The notes below the pieces were generated by a model, which was given only the letters and a program-made list of their open reading frames with translations, had not been told where the DNA came from and ran no database searches. A stretch of 33,635 nt of DNA from Enterococcus columbae (GTDB lineage Bacteria > Bacillota > Bacilli > Lactobacillales > Enterococcaceae): positions 1 to 33,635 of the forward strand of contig DYWZ01000028.1 in assembly GCA_020742395.1 (NCBI GenBank), read 5' to 3'. Numbering within the stretch: position 1 is the stretch's first letter; each line of letters begins with the position of its first letter. The translations under genes and the position numbers were made by a program. Below, piece by piece: positions 22,519 through 30,736 of the stretch.

Positions 22519-23541
22519 ATGAAAAGAGCACGTGTCATATATAATCCAACTTCTGGTAAAGAAACACTAAAACGCAATTTAGCGGATATTTTAGATGTTT
22601 TAGAGCAAGCTGGATATGAAGCAAGTGCCTATGCAACCACGCCAGAACCTGACTCTGCTAAAAATGAAGCCTTACGTGCTGGCAAAGCAGGTTTTGACCT
22701 AGTTGTTGCAGCAGGTGGCGATGGTACAATTAATGAAGTCGTTAATGGAATCGCACAATTAGAACAACGACCTAAAATGGCAATCATCCCAGCAGGTACA
22801 ACCAATGATTATGCACGAGCCTTAAAGGTTCCGCGCGATAACATTCGCAAAGCTGCCGAGGTTATTACCAAAAACCAAACGATTCGCATGGATATCGGTC
22901 AAACCGACCAATCCTATTTTATCAATATTGCAGCTGGGGGACATCTTACAGAATTAACTTATGAAGTCCCATCTGAGCTAAAAAGTATCTTCGGTTACCT
23001 AGCTTATTTAGCTAAAGGCGCTGAATTATTACCACAAATTAAACCAATCAAAATGCATCTTGAATACGATAAAGGCGAATATATTGGCAATGCCTCCATG
23101 TTCTTCTTAGCCTTAACCAATTCGGTAGGAGGCTTTGAACAAATCGTTCCTGATGCCAAGCTAGATGACGGTCACTTTACTTTAATCATTGTCAAAACGG
23201 CCAATGTTTTGGAAATTCTACACTTATTAGCCTTAATGCTAAACGGTGGCAAGCACATCAATGATCCACGCGTCATCTATACCAAAACAAGTTATCTAAA
23301 GGTTCACGAACCAGAAGACGGCAAACGTTTAATGATTAATCTTGACGGTGAATATGGTGGCGATGCGCCAATGACCTTTAAGAACTTAAATAACCATATC
23401 GAATTCTTTGCCAACCTAGACGAAATCCCTGAAGATGCCGTCGTCGGTGAAGAAGATTACCAAGAAATTAGCCAAGACTTCATCAAAGAAGTAGAAAAAC
23501 TAAACGATGAAGACATCGATGGCGATGAAAAAATAGGCTAA
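22519..23541 (+). CDS. dgkB: Diacylglycerol kinase DgkB-type
   Basis: Soluble lipid kinase that recycles diacylglycerol, released during lipoteichoic acid synthesis, to phosphatidic acid. The 340-aa protein starts with RVIYNPTSGKE and has the nucleotide-binding GGDGT (66-70) followed by INEVVNG, then a C-terminal beta-sandwich domain with NIAAGG. The last 40 residues are very acidic. GAGG precedes ATG 22519. Placement after gatCAB and before rlmCD repeats the B. subtilis gatB...dgkB-rlmCD order. Confidence 0.93.
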   Translation: MKRARVIYNPTSGKETLKRNLADILDVLEQAGYEASAYATTPEPDSAKNEALRAGKAGFDLVVAAGGDGTINEVVNGIAQLEQRPKMAIIPAGTTNDYARALKVPRDNIRKAAEVITKNQTIRMDIGQTDQSYFINIAAGGHLTELTYEVPSELKSIFGYLAYLAKGAELLPQIKPIKMHLEYDKGEYIGNASMFFLALTNSVGGFEQIVPDAKLDDGHFTLIIVKTANVLEILHLLALMLNGGKHINDPRVIYTKTSYLKVHEPEDGKRLMINLDGEYGGDAPMTFKNLNNHIEFFANLDEIPEDAVVGEEDYQEISQDFIKEVEKLNDEDIDGDEKIG

Positions 23542-23560
23542 ATTAAAGCATACAGATAGT

Positions 23561-23594
23561 AAAAGGGCTTTTCCAGATTAGGAGAAGCCCTTTT
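23561..23594 (+). terminator. Terminator after dgkB
   Basis: AAAAGGGCTT (23561-23570) pairs with AAGCCCTTTT (23585-23594), extended by TCC/GGA inside, with a T4 end. It ends the gatCAB-dgkB operon. Confidence 0.85.
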
Positions 23595-23600
23595 CGGCAT

Positions 23601-23640
23601 TTAGAGACGCTTAGAAGTGTTTAAGCGTATTTAGGAGTAT
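23601..23640. repeat. Four degenerate 10-bp tandem units
   Basis: ttagagacgc, ttagaagtgt, ttaagcgtat and ttaggagtat follow directly after the dgkB terminator; all start TTA at a 10-base period. ACGCTTA (23607-23613) and TAAGCGT (23622-23628) also form a 7-bp hairpin. Purpose unknown. The remaining sequence to 23814 holds only weak ORFs. Confidence 0.4.
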
Positions 23641-23814
23641 ACGAGCCTACATAGACGCAAAAAGCCTATTGTGCAGTATTGAAGCGATGAAGAAAAGTAA
23701 AAAACCAATTCAAGACGGTCATAAATTTTCGCAATACCTAGCCATTCATCCATCATTAAAAATGATAAAACGGCGAATATTTGCCAGGAAAATACCCCGA
23801 AAATTTGAAAAAAA

Positions 23815-23823
23815 TGGTACAAT
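23815..23823 (+). promoter_or_regulatory. Extended -10 upstream of the GntR/RCK_C gene
   Basis: TGGTACAAT at 23815-23823, 41 bases before the start codon. No good -35. A near-palindrome GGCGAATATTTGCC (23772-23785) lies upstream and could be an operator. Confidence 0.45.
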
Positions 23824-23864
23824 AAAACAATGAATGACAGAATATTAGAATTCGAGGAAGCTAC

Positions 23865-24518
23865 ATGGAAGAAATAAAAACGAAAAATAAACGCAGCGAA
23901 TCACGCTATCATGAGATTGCCTTGTTGATGGCCCAACGAATTGCTGATGGAAAATATCAAAAAGAAGAAAAGATCCGCGCACGCACCACTATCGCTAGTA
24001 ATTTTGGGGTCTCACCAGAAACCGCCCGTAAAGCGGTCAACTTATTAGCCGATTTAGAAATCGTTGAAGTCCGCCATGGTAGTGGGGTGTATGTCCGTTC
24101 TAAAGAAAAGGCTAAGGCTTTTTTGGCACGCTCTAAAAATTTACAGCTCATCTCTCAAACCAAAAATGATTTACGAGATAGCATCAAAAACCAACAAGAA
24201 GCCTTGGAACACACCTTAGAATTATTAACCAAATTAGAAAATGAAACTAGACGCACACAAGACAGCTTATCGTTGGTGCCCTATGAATTGGTAGTCAGTG
24301 AAGCTTTTGCTGAACAAGGCAGTACAATCGGTCAATTAAATCTCTGGCATCGAACTCAGGCGACGATTATGGCTATCAAACGCGAGGATGAAATGCATCT
24401 TTCGCCGGGGCCAATTTTTACACTAGAAGTGGGCGATGTAATCTATTATGTCGGTAACGAACAAGCCAAACAAATGATGGAATTATTATTTACGGGTGAA
24501 ACTGAAAAAGAGGGGTAA
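23865..24518 (+). CDS. GntR/RCK_C transcription regulator, BusR-like
   Basis: 217-aa regulator with a GntR-type winged helix (residues about 12-78; NFGVSPETARKAVNLL and VRHGSGVYV), a coiled coil (about 95-135, rich in Leu/Glu/Gln) and a C-terminal RCK_C/TrkA-C domain (about 138-212; LGxG-like turn with TLEVGDVIYYVGNEQ). This is the layout of BusR of lactococci and streptococci, which binds cyclic di-AMP through RCK_C and represses the betaine transporter busAB. No transporter is adjacent here; a lipoprotein gene follows 2 bases after the stop. GAGG precedes ATG 23865. Second-messenger binding and targets are inference. Confidence 0.85.
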   Translation: MEEIKTKNKRSESRYHEIALLMAQRIADGKYQKEEKIRARTTIASNFGVSPETARKAVNLLADLEIVEVRHGSGVYVRSKEKAKAFLARSKNLQLISQTKNDLRDSIKNQQEALEHTLELLTKLENETRRTQDSLSLVPYELVVSEAFAEQGSTIGQLNLWHRTQATIMAIKREDEMHLSPGPIFTLEVGDVIYYVGNEQAKQMMELLFTGETEKEG

Positions 24519-24520
24519 AT

Positions 24521-25276
24521 ATGAAAAAAAGTGTTTTAAATGGGATGATGACTATTCTTTTAGTGACTAGCTTGGGTCTTGCGGGCTGTCAACAAAACAA
24601 AAAAACAGAAGCGAAGTCAAGTTCAACGAGCGAAGTGGTGAAAAAGAAAGCCAAGGCGCAAACAAAAGAAAAAAGCAAAAAGAAAACAAAGACTAGTACT
24701 AGTGCGACCAGTGAAAGTAAAACAGCATCTTCAGCTAGTGCTAGTGATCAAGCGATATCAAACACTGAAAAAAGTCCAACCCCTGCAGCTAAAACAATCT
24801 TTGCATCAATTGAAGGCAAGCAATTTATTTTCTCAAGTGGCGCCGGTGCTTGGTCAACTGGCCTAAAAATAATGGCAGATGGTCGCTTTACCGGACAGTA
24901 TAGCGATATGGATATGGGCGATGTGGGGACTGACAATCCTAATGGCACGCAATATCTATCGACTTTTGCTGGTAGTTTTGAACAAGTTCAACAGCTTAAC
25001 GCGAACGTTTACGTATTAAAAATCAAAGACTTAACCTACGCCAATCCAGTCGACAGCCAAGAAATTGTCGATGGCATCAAACGCATCTACACGAATGCAC
25101 ATGGCTTAGCTGGAGCCAATCAGCTTTACCTGTACTTACCAACTACGCCACTTAGTGAAATTCCAGAAGAATATAAAAACTGGATTGCCGCTGGGATGGT
25201 CCCAAATGGCGCAACGACGCTAGGCTTTTATGGTATTTACAACGAAGCGATGCAAACAGGCTTTGTCAGCTATTAA
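24521..25276 (+). CDS. Lipoprotein of unknown function
   Basis: 251-aa secreted lipoprotein. Signal peptide MKKSVLNGMMTILLVTSLGL ends in lipobox LAGC, with lipidated C23. Residues about 28-90 are a Lys/Ser/Thr/Ala-rich linker that would span the wall. The C-terminal domain (about 93-251) includes FSSGAGAWSTGLKI, a Gly/Asp-rich stretch and LYLYLPTTPLSEIPEEY; similar domains occur in other Firmicutes surface proteins but I do not know a named function. It starts 2 bases after the regulator stop, with GAGGGG inside the end of that gene as binding site, so the two are one operon. Confidence 0.85.
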   Translation: MKKSVLNGMMTILLVTSLGLAGCQQNKKTEAKSSSTSEVVKKKAKAQTKEKSKKKTKTSTSATSESKTASSASASDQAISNTEKSPTPAAKTIFASIEGKQFIFSSGAGAWSTGLKIMADGRFTGQYSDMDMGDVGTDNPNGTQYLSTFAGSFEQVQQLNANVYVLKIKDLTYANPVDSQEIVDGIKRIYTNAHGLAGANQLYLYLPTTPLSEIPEEYKNWIAAGMVPNGATTLGFYGIYNEAMQTGFVSY

Positions 25277-25286
25277 ACTATATAAG

Positions 25287-25304
25287 ACTTTTAAAAGTTT
25301 TTTT
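25287..25304 (+). terminator. Weak AT-rich terminator after the lipoprotein gene
   Basis: The palindrome ACTTTTAAAAGT followed by T6 lies about 10 bases after the stop. The stem is all A/T apart from its ends, so strength is doubtful. A further hairpin ATTTAG/CTAAAT (25336-25354) sits in the gap before rlmCD. Confidence 0.35.
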
Positions 25305-25406
25305 GTGTTTATGCTATGCGCAAGTAATTGATCGAATTTAGCGGCAGCCTAAATAATTCGTTGGAAAAAACTTTTAACAATCTTTTTATCGAACTGAGGA
25401 GGAAGT

Positions 25407-26780
25407 ATGAATCAATATCCTGTAACGAAAAATCAAGAACTAACCGTGGACGTTATCGACCTTACGCATGAGGGAATGGGCATTGCTAAAGTTGACGGTT
25501 ATCCACTGTTTATTGAAAATGCCTTACCTGGAGAAAAAGTGATCATCCACGTACTTAAGGTGGGCAATAAATTTGGCTTTGCTAAAGTAAAAGACTTTTT
25601 AAAGAAAAGTCCTGATCGTATTGAAAACGCAGATGAGCGCTATATTCGAACGGGAATTGCCCCTTTAGCCCATTTAAGCTATGAAAAACAACTGCTTTTC
25701 AAACAACAACAAGTCGAAAATGTGATGAAGAAAGTTGCCAAAATGCCAGACGTTGCTGTCTTGCCAACAATCGGTATGACTAATCCGACTGGCTACCGTA
25801 ACAAAGCCCAAATTCCAGTTAGAAGAATTGATGGTCAATTACAAACCGGCTTTTATCGTAAAAACAGTCATGACTTGGTGCCAATCGAAAACTTCTACAT
25901 TCAAGATCCAGCTATTGACCAAGCGATTGTAACGATTCGCGAGATCTTACAAAAATATCAAGTCAAAGCTTATAATGAAACGACCCACGAAGGCTTTTTA
26001 AGACATATTGTGATTCGCCGCGGTCATTACACACACCAAATGATGGTGGTTTTGGTTACTCGCAAAGCCAAATTCTTTAAAGGAGCACAAATTGCTCAAG
26101 AAATTGCCAAAGCCTTACCAGAAGTAGTATCGATTATTCAAAATATAAACGAAGAAAAAACCAACGTCATCTTAGGCGAACGCGAACAAGTCCTATATGG
26201 TAGCAGTACCATTGAAGATCAACTATTAGGTAAAACCTATCAAATCTCGGCTAAATCGTTCTATCAAGTGAATACGCTCCAAGCCGAACGCCTTTATCAA
26301 ACGGCTTATGACTTTGCCGAATTAACAGCAGAAGACACAATCATTGATGCATATTCTGGCATTGGAACCATTGGCTTATCAGTGGCGGATAAAGTAAAGC
26401 ACGTCTATGGCATGGAAGTCGTTGCCGATGCCGTCCAGGATGCAATCAAAAATGCTAAATTAAACGGCCTAACTAACACTACCTATGTAACAGGAAACGC
26501 TGAAACTGTCATGGCACAATGGGTAAAAGACGGCATTCAACCAACTGTCATTTTCGTTGACCCACCACGAAAAGGTCTAACGCCAAGCTTCATTAAAGCT
26601 AGCTGTGAAATGAACCCAGAAAAGATTGTCTATATTTCCTGCAACCCAGCCACCATGGCCCGCGACCTAGCCCTATTTAATGAACTAGGCTACACCGCCC
26701 AACAAGTCCAACCCGTGGACTTATTCCCGATGACAAGCCATGTTGAGTGCGTGGTATGGATGACAAAAAAAGATAAATAA
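25407..26780 (+). CDS. rlmD: 23S rRNA (uracil-5-)-methyltransferase RlmCD/RumA family
   Basis: Methylates uracils of 23S rRNA at C5 using SAM; in Gram-positives one enzyme (RlmCD) makes both U747 and U1939. The 457-aa protein has an N-terminal TRAM domain (about 8-62, LTHEGMGIAKVDGYPLFI), a central domain and a Rossmann fold with DAYSGIGT (314-321), FVDPPRKG (383-390) and catalytic C412 in YISCNPATM. It has no cysteine before residue 400, so the usual [4Fe-4S] ligands are absent (GIAPLAHLSY where CGGC...H is common). Start ATG 25407 follows GAGGAGG. The reading frame is intact although accessory DNA begins right after it. Confidence 0.92.
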   Translation: MNQYPVTKNQELTVDVIDLTHEGMGIAKVDGYPLFIENALPGEKVIIHVLKVGNKFGFAKVKDFLKKSPDRIENADERYIRTGIAPLAHLSYEKQLLFKQQQVENVMKKVAKMPDVAVLPTIGMTNPTGYRNKAQIPVRRIDGQLQTGFYRKNSHDLVPIENFYIQDPAIDQAIVTIREILQKYQVKAYNETTHEGFLRHIVIRRGHYTHQMMVVLVTRKAKFFKGAQIAQEIAKALPEVVSIIQNINEEKTNVILGEREQVLYGSSTIEDQLLGKTYQISAKSFYQVNTLQAERLYQTAYDFAELTAEDTIIDAYSGIGTIGLSVADKVKHVYGMEVVADAVQDAIKNAKLNGLTNTTYVTGNAETVMAQWVKDGIQPTVIFVDPPRKGLTPSFIKASCEMNPEKIVYISCNPATMARDLALFNELGYTAQQVQPVDLFPMTSHVECVVWMTKKDK

Positions 26781-26794
26781 AGGCTGAAAAGTGG

Positions 26795-26848
26795 CGTATT
26801 TCCGGACTTTTTTGAGATTATGCAATAGCTCAGGAGAGTCCGTATTTC
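26795..26848 (+). other. Hairpin and short direct repeat at the core/accessory junction
   Basis: CGGACT (26803-26808) pairs with AGTCCG (26837-26842), and inside it TGAG (26813-26816) pairs with CTCA (26829-26832). CGTATTTC occurs directly at 26795-26802 and 26841-26848. It may be the rlmD terminator or part of an integration junction. The rest of 26849-26979 is AT-rich and shows nothing else. Confidence 0.35.
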
Positions 26849-26979
26849 TTATATTGAAACATATCTACTCATTATTAAAATGATATTTTAGATTTTGGTT
26901 TTAGATTTATATGCCACTTGTTAAAATGTTATTCGAGATACAACCCCAATTTGAATGAGTGATTTACGGAGAGATTATG

Positions 26980-27180
26980 ATGGAATATTTATCAATAAAG
27001 CAAATATCAGAAAAATGGGGTATTACAGTTAGAAGAATACAGGTTCTCTGTGCAGAGGGACGTACATCCGGTGCCACAAAGATTGGATCATATTGGGCTA
27101 TTCCGGCAGATGCAGAAAAACCAAATGATCAAAGGATTAAGAGTGGGAAATATATAAAGAGTGTGGAAAACGGTAGGTAG
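26980..27180 (+). CDS. Small helix-turn-helix protein (HTH_17/excisionase-like)
   Basis: 66-aa DNA-binding protein MEYLSIKQISEKWGIT..., with the helix-turn-helix at about 4-25 and a conserved IGSYWAIPADAEKP wing (35-48). GGAGAG at 26968-26973 suits ATG 26980; ATG 26977 is a neighbouring option. Proteins of this kind often stand first in clostridial accessory loci, next to restriction or toxin genes, where they probably regulate the operon. This fits here: the next genes follow on the same strand with short gaps. Confidence 0.75.
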   Translation: MEYLSIKQISEKWGITVRRIQVLCAEGRTSGATKIGSYWAIPADAEKPNDQRIKSGKYIKSVENGR

Positions 27181-27211
27181 AAAAACATACAAGAAAGGAA
27201 GCACTTAAAAT

Positions 27212-27820
27212 ATGGAATATACAATAGAAGAAAAAGGTATATTAGATTTAATGGGAAGAACAGATTTTAGGAATCTTTCTAAAGGTGATGTTATCAGTTA
27301 TGCATCAAAATTGGCAGAACTGCATCCTGAAGTTGCAAGGGATGTTTTGGCACAGTATCCACAGTTTGTGGATCTTATAAAAACTGCACTTTCGGAATAC
27401 CGTCAAGAAATAGATAAAATCATTGAAAGTGATGATACAAGTATTGAGCATTATTACACATATACAGAGAAGGATTAAGCTGAATCGTCAAAGAGTCGTA
27501 CAGAGTATTATGATTTTTTGAAACAAGTGCAGGCAGACTATAGCAAGTGTTTAGATAATCCTAATTTAACACCTGAACAGATGATGGAAATGCTCAAAGA
27601 AGAAACGAAGCTTGCAGAGATGGCTGCTGTAAAAGATAAAGAAATCAGAGAGCATGATGAGAAAATAGAAGAAAAAGTAAATGCTAAAGATAGTGAAAAA
27701 AGAGCATTTAATTGGAAACTTGCTGGAGGCGCAAGCTTAGCTTTGGCTGTTACAATTGGTATTGCAGCGAGTGTTTTGGGCGGAGATTTTAACTTCAAAC
27801 TGCCTACAAAAAAGATCTGA
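27212..27820 (+). pseudogene. Membrane-anchored small protein split by an in-frame stop
   Basis: ATG 27212 opens an 88-codon frame (MEYTIEEKGILDLMGRTDF...) that ends at TAA 27476-27478. The same frame then continues without another stop to 27820, through a further 113 codons (AESSKSRTEYYDFLKQV... then a Glu/Lys-rich coiled coil, and one membrane helix near GGASLALAVTIGIAASVLGG). No ribosome binding site or good start lies after the stop. I conclude that a single gene of about 202 aa was cut by a nonsense change; two separate genes are less likely. It sits between the HTH gene and the DUF262 gene, suggesting an accessory part of that locus. Family not recognised. Confidence 0.7.
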
Positions 27821-27838
27821 TAGGAGGAGCAAATTATA

Positions 27839-30646
27839 ATGGCGAATGAACTACAACCACTATCGTTGCTATTTCAAAATAGACTATTCAGAATACCAGA
27901 CTACCAGAGAGGCTATGCTTGGCAACAATCACAGTTGATTGATTTTTGGGATGATATCATCAATCTCCAAGATGATAGATACCACTATACCGGTCTCTTA
28001 TCTTTGAAGGAACTGAAGAAAAAAGTTATTTCATCCTGGGGTGAGGATATATGGATGGTAGATGCCGGATTCAAGGCATGTCATATTGTAGATGGTCAGC
28101 AACGATTAACTACCTTTATTGTTCTGCTGAATGAGTTGATAGAAATAGCAAAAGCTGAAAATAAAGATTTAACTGAGAATGATATTGTTCTGGGTTTTGA
28201 AACTTTGAAAGATATACGATCAAAATATATTTGCCGCCATCGTCCACCGAATAATCAGATTACCACGTATCTCTTTGGATATGAGGTGGATAATCCTAGT
28301 GCAGAATATTTGAAGTACAGAGTGTTCAACGAACCGTATTCCGGTAGTGTAAACGAAACATATTACACAAAGAATTTAAAGTACGCTAAGGAGTTCTTTA
28401 AGAAGAATATATCGGAATTGTATGCAGATGAAGGTATGAAAGGACTCAGTAATCTATATCTGAAACTCACGCAACGTCTCATGTTTAATATACATGAGAT
28501 TGACGATGACTATGATGTTTTTGTTGCGTTTGAGACAATGAACAACAGGGGTAAGAAACTTACAAACCTCGAACTTTTAAAGAATCGTCTTATCTATCTG
28601 ACTACTTTATATGCCAATGATAAATTTGATGAGTTGGATAAATCTAATTTGAGAAAGCAAATTAATGATGCCTGGAAAGAGGTTTATTACCAGTTGGGAA
28701 GGAACGAAAAAACACCGCTTTCTGATGATGAATTCTTAAGGGCTCATTGGATTAGCTATTTTTCCTATTCACGTAAAAAAGGCGATGACTACATAAACTT
28801 TTTGCTTGGTAAATTCTCTGCGAAGAATATATTTAAGAAAAAGACGATATATCTTAGCAGTGGTGAAGAGGAAACATCTGATTTAAATTATGATGAAGAT
28901 GATCTGAATGTTGAGATAGAAGAAAAGGAAACAATGGAAGTTTCCAAATTGGAACCATCTGAAATATCATCATATGTTAACAGCCTTAAAGATTTAGCTA
29001 AGTATTGGTACGACACATATTTTCCGTTGCAGAGTGAAAATCTTACCCAGGAAGAAAAACAATGGGTTGATAAGCTGAATAGAATTGGTATCGGATATTT
29101 CAGACCGCTTGTTATGGTTATCATCAGCAGAAGAGATTTTTCTGAGGAACAGAGACTTAAAGCATTCAAAGCAATCGAAAGGTTTATTTTTATATGCTTT
29201 CGTCTTGGAACATATCAAGCAACCTTTCGCAGCAGTGAGTATAACCGTGCTACAAGAAGCGTGTACTTGCATGAGATGAATCTTGAAGATTTGATTGAAG
29301 ACATTGAAGACACTACAAATAGCAATATCGAGTATGCTATTCCGAACTTCGTGACAAGAATTGAGAAGAATTTTGATAATAATACTGGATTCTATACCTG
29401 GAACCCAATTCGATACTTCTTATATGAGTATGAAGTTTTTTTATCACAGAAGAATAACATTGATAAATTAAACTGGATGCTATTTACGAAGAGCGAGAAG
29501 GATAAAGTTTCCATTGAGCATATTCTTCCGCAAACACCGTCAAAGTATTATTGGAAGAATGCCTTCAGACAGTTTGACGAAGATGAAATCAAATTGTTGT
29601 CCGGAGCACTTGGAAACTTGCTACCGCTGTCACAGAGCATCAATTCATCACTTCAAAATGATAGCTTTGAAGACAAGAAAACATCCAAATCTAGCGGAAG
29701 ACGTGGATATGAAAACGGATCTCATTCTGAAATTGAGATATCCAAAGAATCTGACTGGTCTGCGGATAGAATTTATAACAGAAGTAAACAGTTACTTGAG
29801 TTTATGGAAAGACGTTGGAAGTTCAGCATGACCAAAGAACAGTTGGATAGACTTGTTTATGTATCCTTTGCAGTTGATGGGAGAGAAGTTCCTGATGAGT
29901 TGCCTAAAGAAAAGCTTGTAGAAACGACTGTAAAATCTAATGATGCACAGAATAAAGAGTCAAATGATGAACTTGGAAACAAACAATTACAATTCTGGAC
30001 AGCATTCGTTAACTACTGTACAGAGGAAGGCAGAGGTGATATAGGTGCAAGAAAGCCTCTGCAGCAAAATTGGTACGATATTGCTGTGCCTAATGCAGAA
30101 TTTCACCTATCATTTACAGTTACGAGAAGTAAGTATATAACACTTTTGCTGTATGTATATAATCCCGAAGCTTTTGCTCAGTTGGAAGAGAAGAAGGACA
30201 AGATAGAATCCCTGTTTGGTGATAAGTTTGACTGGTATTCATCAAAGGCAGGCAGCATCGCGAAAAGAATTCTTTACCGAAAGGAATATGATATTTTCAA
30301 TCCGTCAAAGCATACAGATATTTTTGAATGGATGATTGAAAAATATGATTTGCTGCATAATGCATTGATAGCTGTCGGAGAAATCGATGCAAACCAGCGT
30401 ACGGAAAAGAAGTTTGATCCCTTAAAGGAATTTTTGGTTAACTCGACTGAAGCTGAAATGACTCTATCGTTTAGGCAGATAGAGGATATCATCGGTGAAA
30501 CTTTGTGCAAGTCAGCGTATAACTACAATGCATATTGGAATCCATCGGCGACACATATTCTGCCTCATACAATTATTGAAGCTGGATACGAGATTGTTAA
30601 TGTGGATTTGATTGGTAAAAGTGTGGAACTGAAAAAGAATAAATAG
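27839..30646 (+). CDS. DUF262/DUF1524 protein with DUF4268-like and C-terminal domains, probable type IV restriction enzyme
   Basis: 935-aa protein. Residues about 5-260 form a DUF262 (ParB/Srx-like NTPase) domain with IPDYQRGYAW (19-28) and DGQQRLTT (85-92). Residues about 430-680 include DUF1524 with the HNH-type nuclease motif SIEHILPQTP (H561) and GNLLPLSQSIN (N593). Residues about 709-850 look like DUF4268 (QFWTAFVNYC, then WYDIAVPNAEFHLSF). The last 80 residues (YNYNAYWNPSATH...) resemble a small DUF7662-like domain seen fused to restriction enzymes. The first two domains together are those of GmrSD and BrxU, NTP-dependent nucleases that cut modified phage DNA. GGAGGAG precedes ATG 27839, 18 bases after the upstream gene. 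Arginines are mostly AGA, unlike the core genes. Domain names are from motif memory. Confidence 0.85.
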   Translation: MANELQPLSLLFQNRLFRIPDYQRGYAWQQSQLIDFWDDIINLQDDRYHYTGLLSLKELKKKVISSWGEDIWMVDAGFKACHIVDGQQRLTTFIVLLNELIEIAKAENKDLTENDIVLGFETLKDIRSKYICRHRPPNNQITTYLFGYEVDNPSAEYLKYRVFNEPYSGSVNETYYTKNLKYAKEFFKKNISELYADEGMKGLSNLYLKLTQRLMFNIHEIDDDYDVFVAFETMNNRGKKLTNLELLKNRLIYLTTLYANDKFDELDKSNLRKQINDAWKEVYYQLGRNEKTPLSDDEFLRAHWISYFSYSRKKGDDYINFLLGKFSAKNIFKKKTIYLSSGEEETSDLNYDEDDLNVEIEEKETMEVSKLEPSEISSYVNSLKDLAKYWYDTYFPLQSENLTQEEKQWVDKLNRIGIGYFRPLVMVIISRRDFSEEQRLKAFKAIERFIFICFRLGTYQATFRSSEYNRATRSVYLHEMNLEDLIEDIEDTTNSNIEYAIPNFVTRIEKNFDNNTGFYTWNPIRYFLYEYEVFLSQKNNIDKLNWMLFTKSEKDKVSIEHILPQTPSKYYWKNAFRQFDEDEIKLLSGALGNLLPLSQSINSSLQNDSFEDKKTSKSSGRRGYENGSHSEIEISKESDWSADRIYNRSKQLLEFMERRWKFSMTKEQLDRLVYVSFAVDGREVPDELPKEKLVETTVKSNDAQNKESNDELGNKQLQFWTAFVNYCTEEGRGDIGARKPLQQNWYDIAVPNAEFHLSFTVTRSKYITLLLYVYNPEAFAQLEEKKDKIESLFGDKFDWYSSKAGSIAKRILYRKEYDIFNPSKHTDIFEWMIEKYDLLHNALIAVGEIDANQRTEKKFDPLKEFLVNSTEAEMTLSFRQIEDIIGETLCKSAYNYNAYWNPSATHILPHTIIEAGYEIVNVDLIGKSVELKKNK

Positions 30647-30736
30647 GGGTATTCATAATGATAAAACTAGGAGATTTATATAGCGGATTTTGATTTAAGA
30701 ACGTGTGATACGGCATATTATTTTGTTCTAGAATTT

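Noticed and set aside
23631..23822. 63-codon minus-strand frame upstream of the GntR-type gene
   Set aside because: No binding site, Phe-rich composition, and it runs across the promoter of the neighbouring gene; likely chance.
28888..29831. Overlapping frames within the DUF262 gene on both strands
   Set aside because: Shadows of a long gene with clear domain motifs; none has a start signal.
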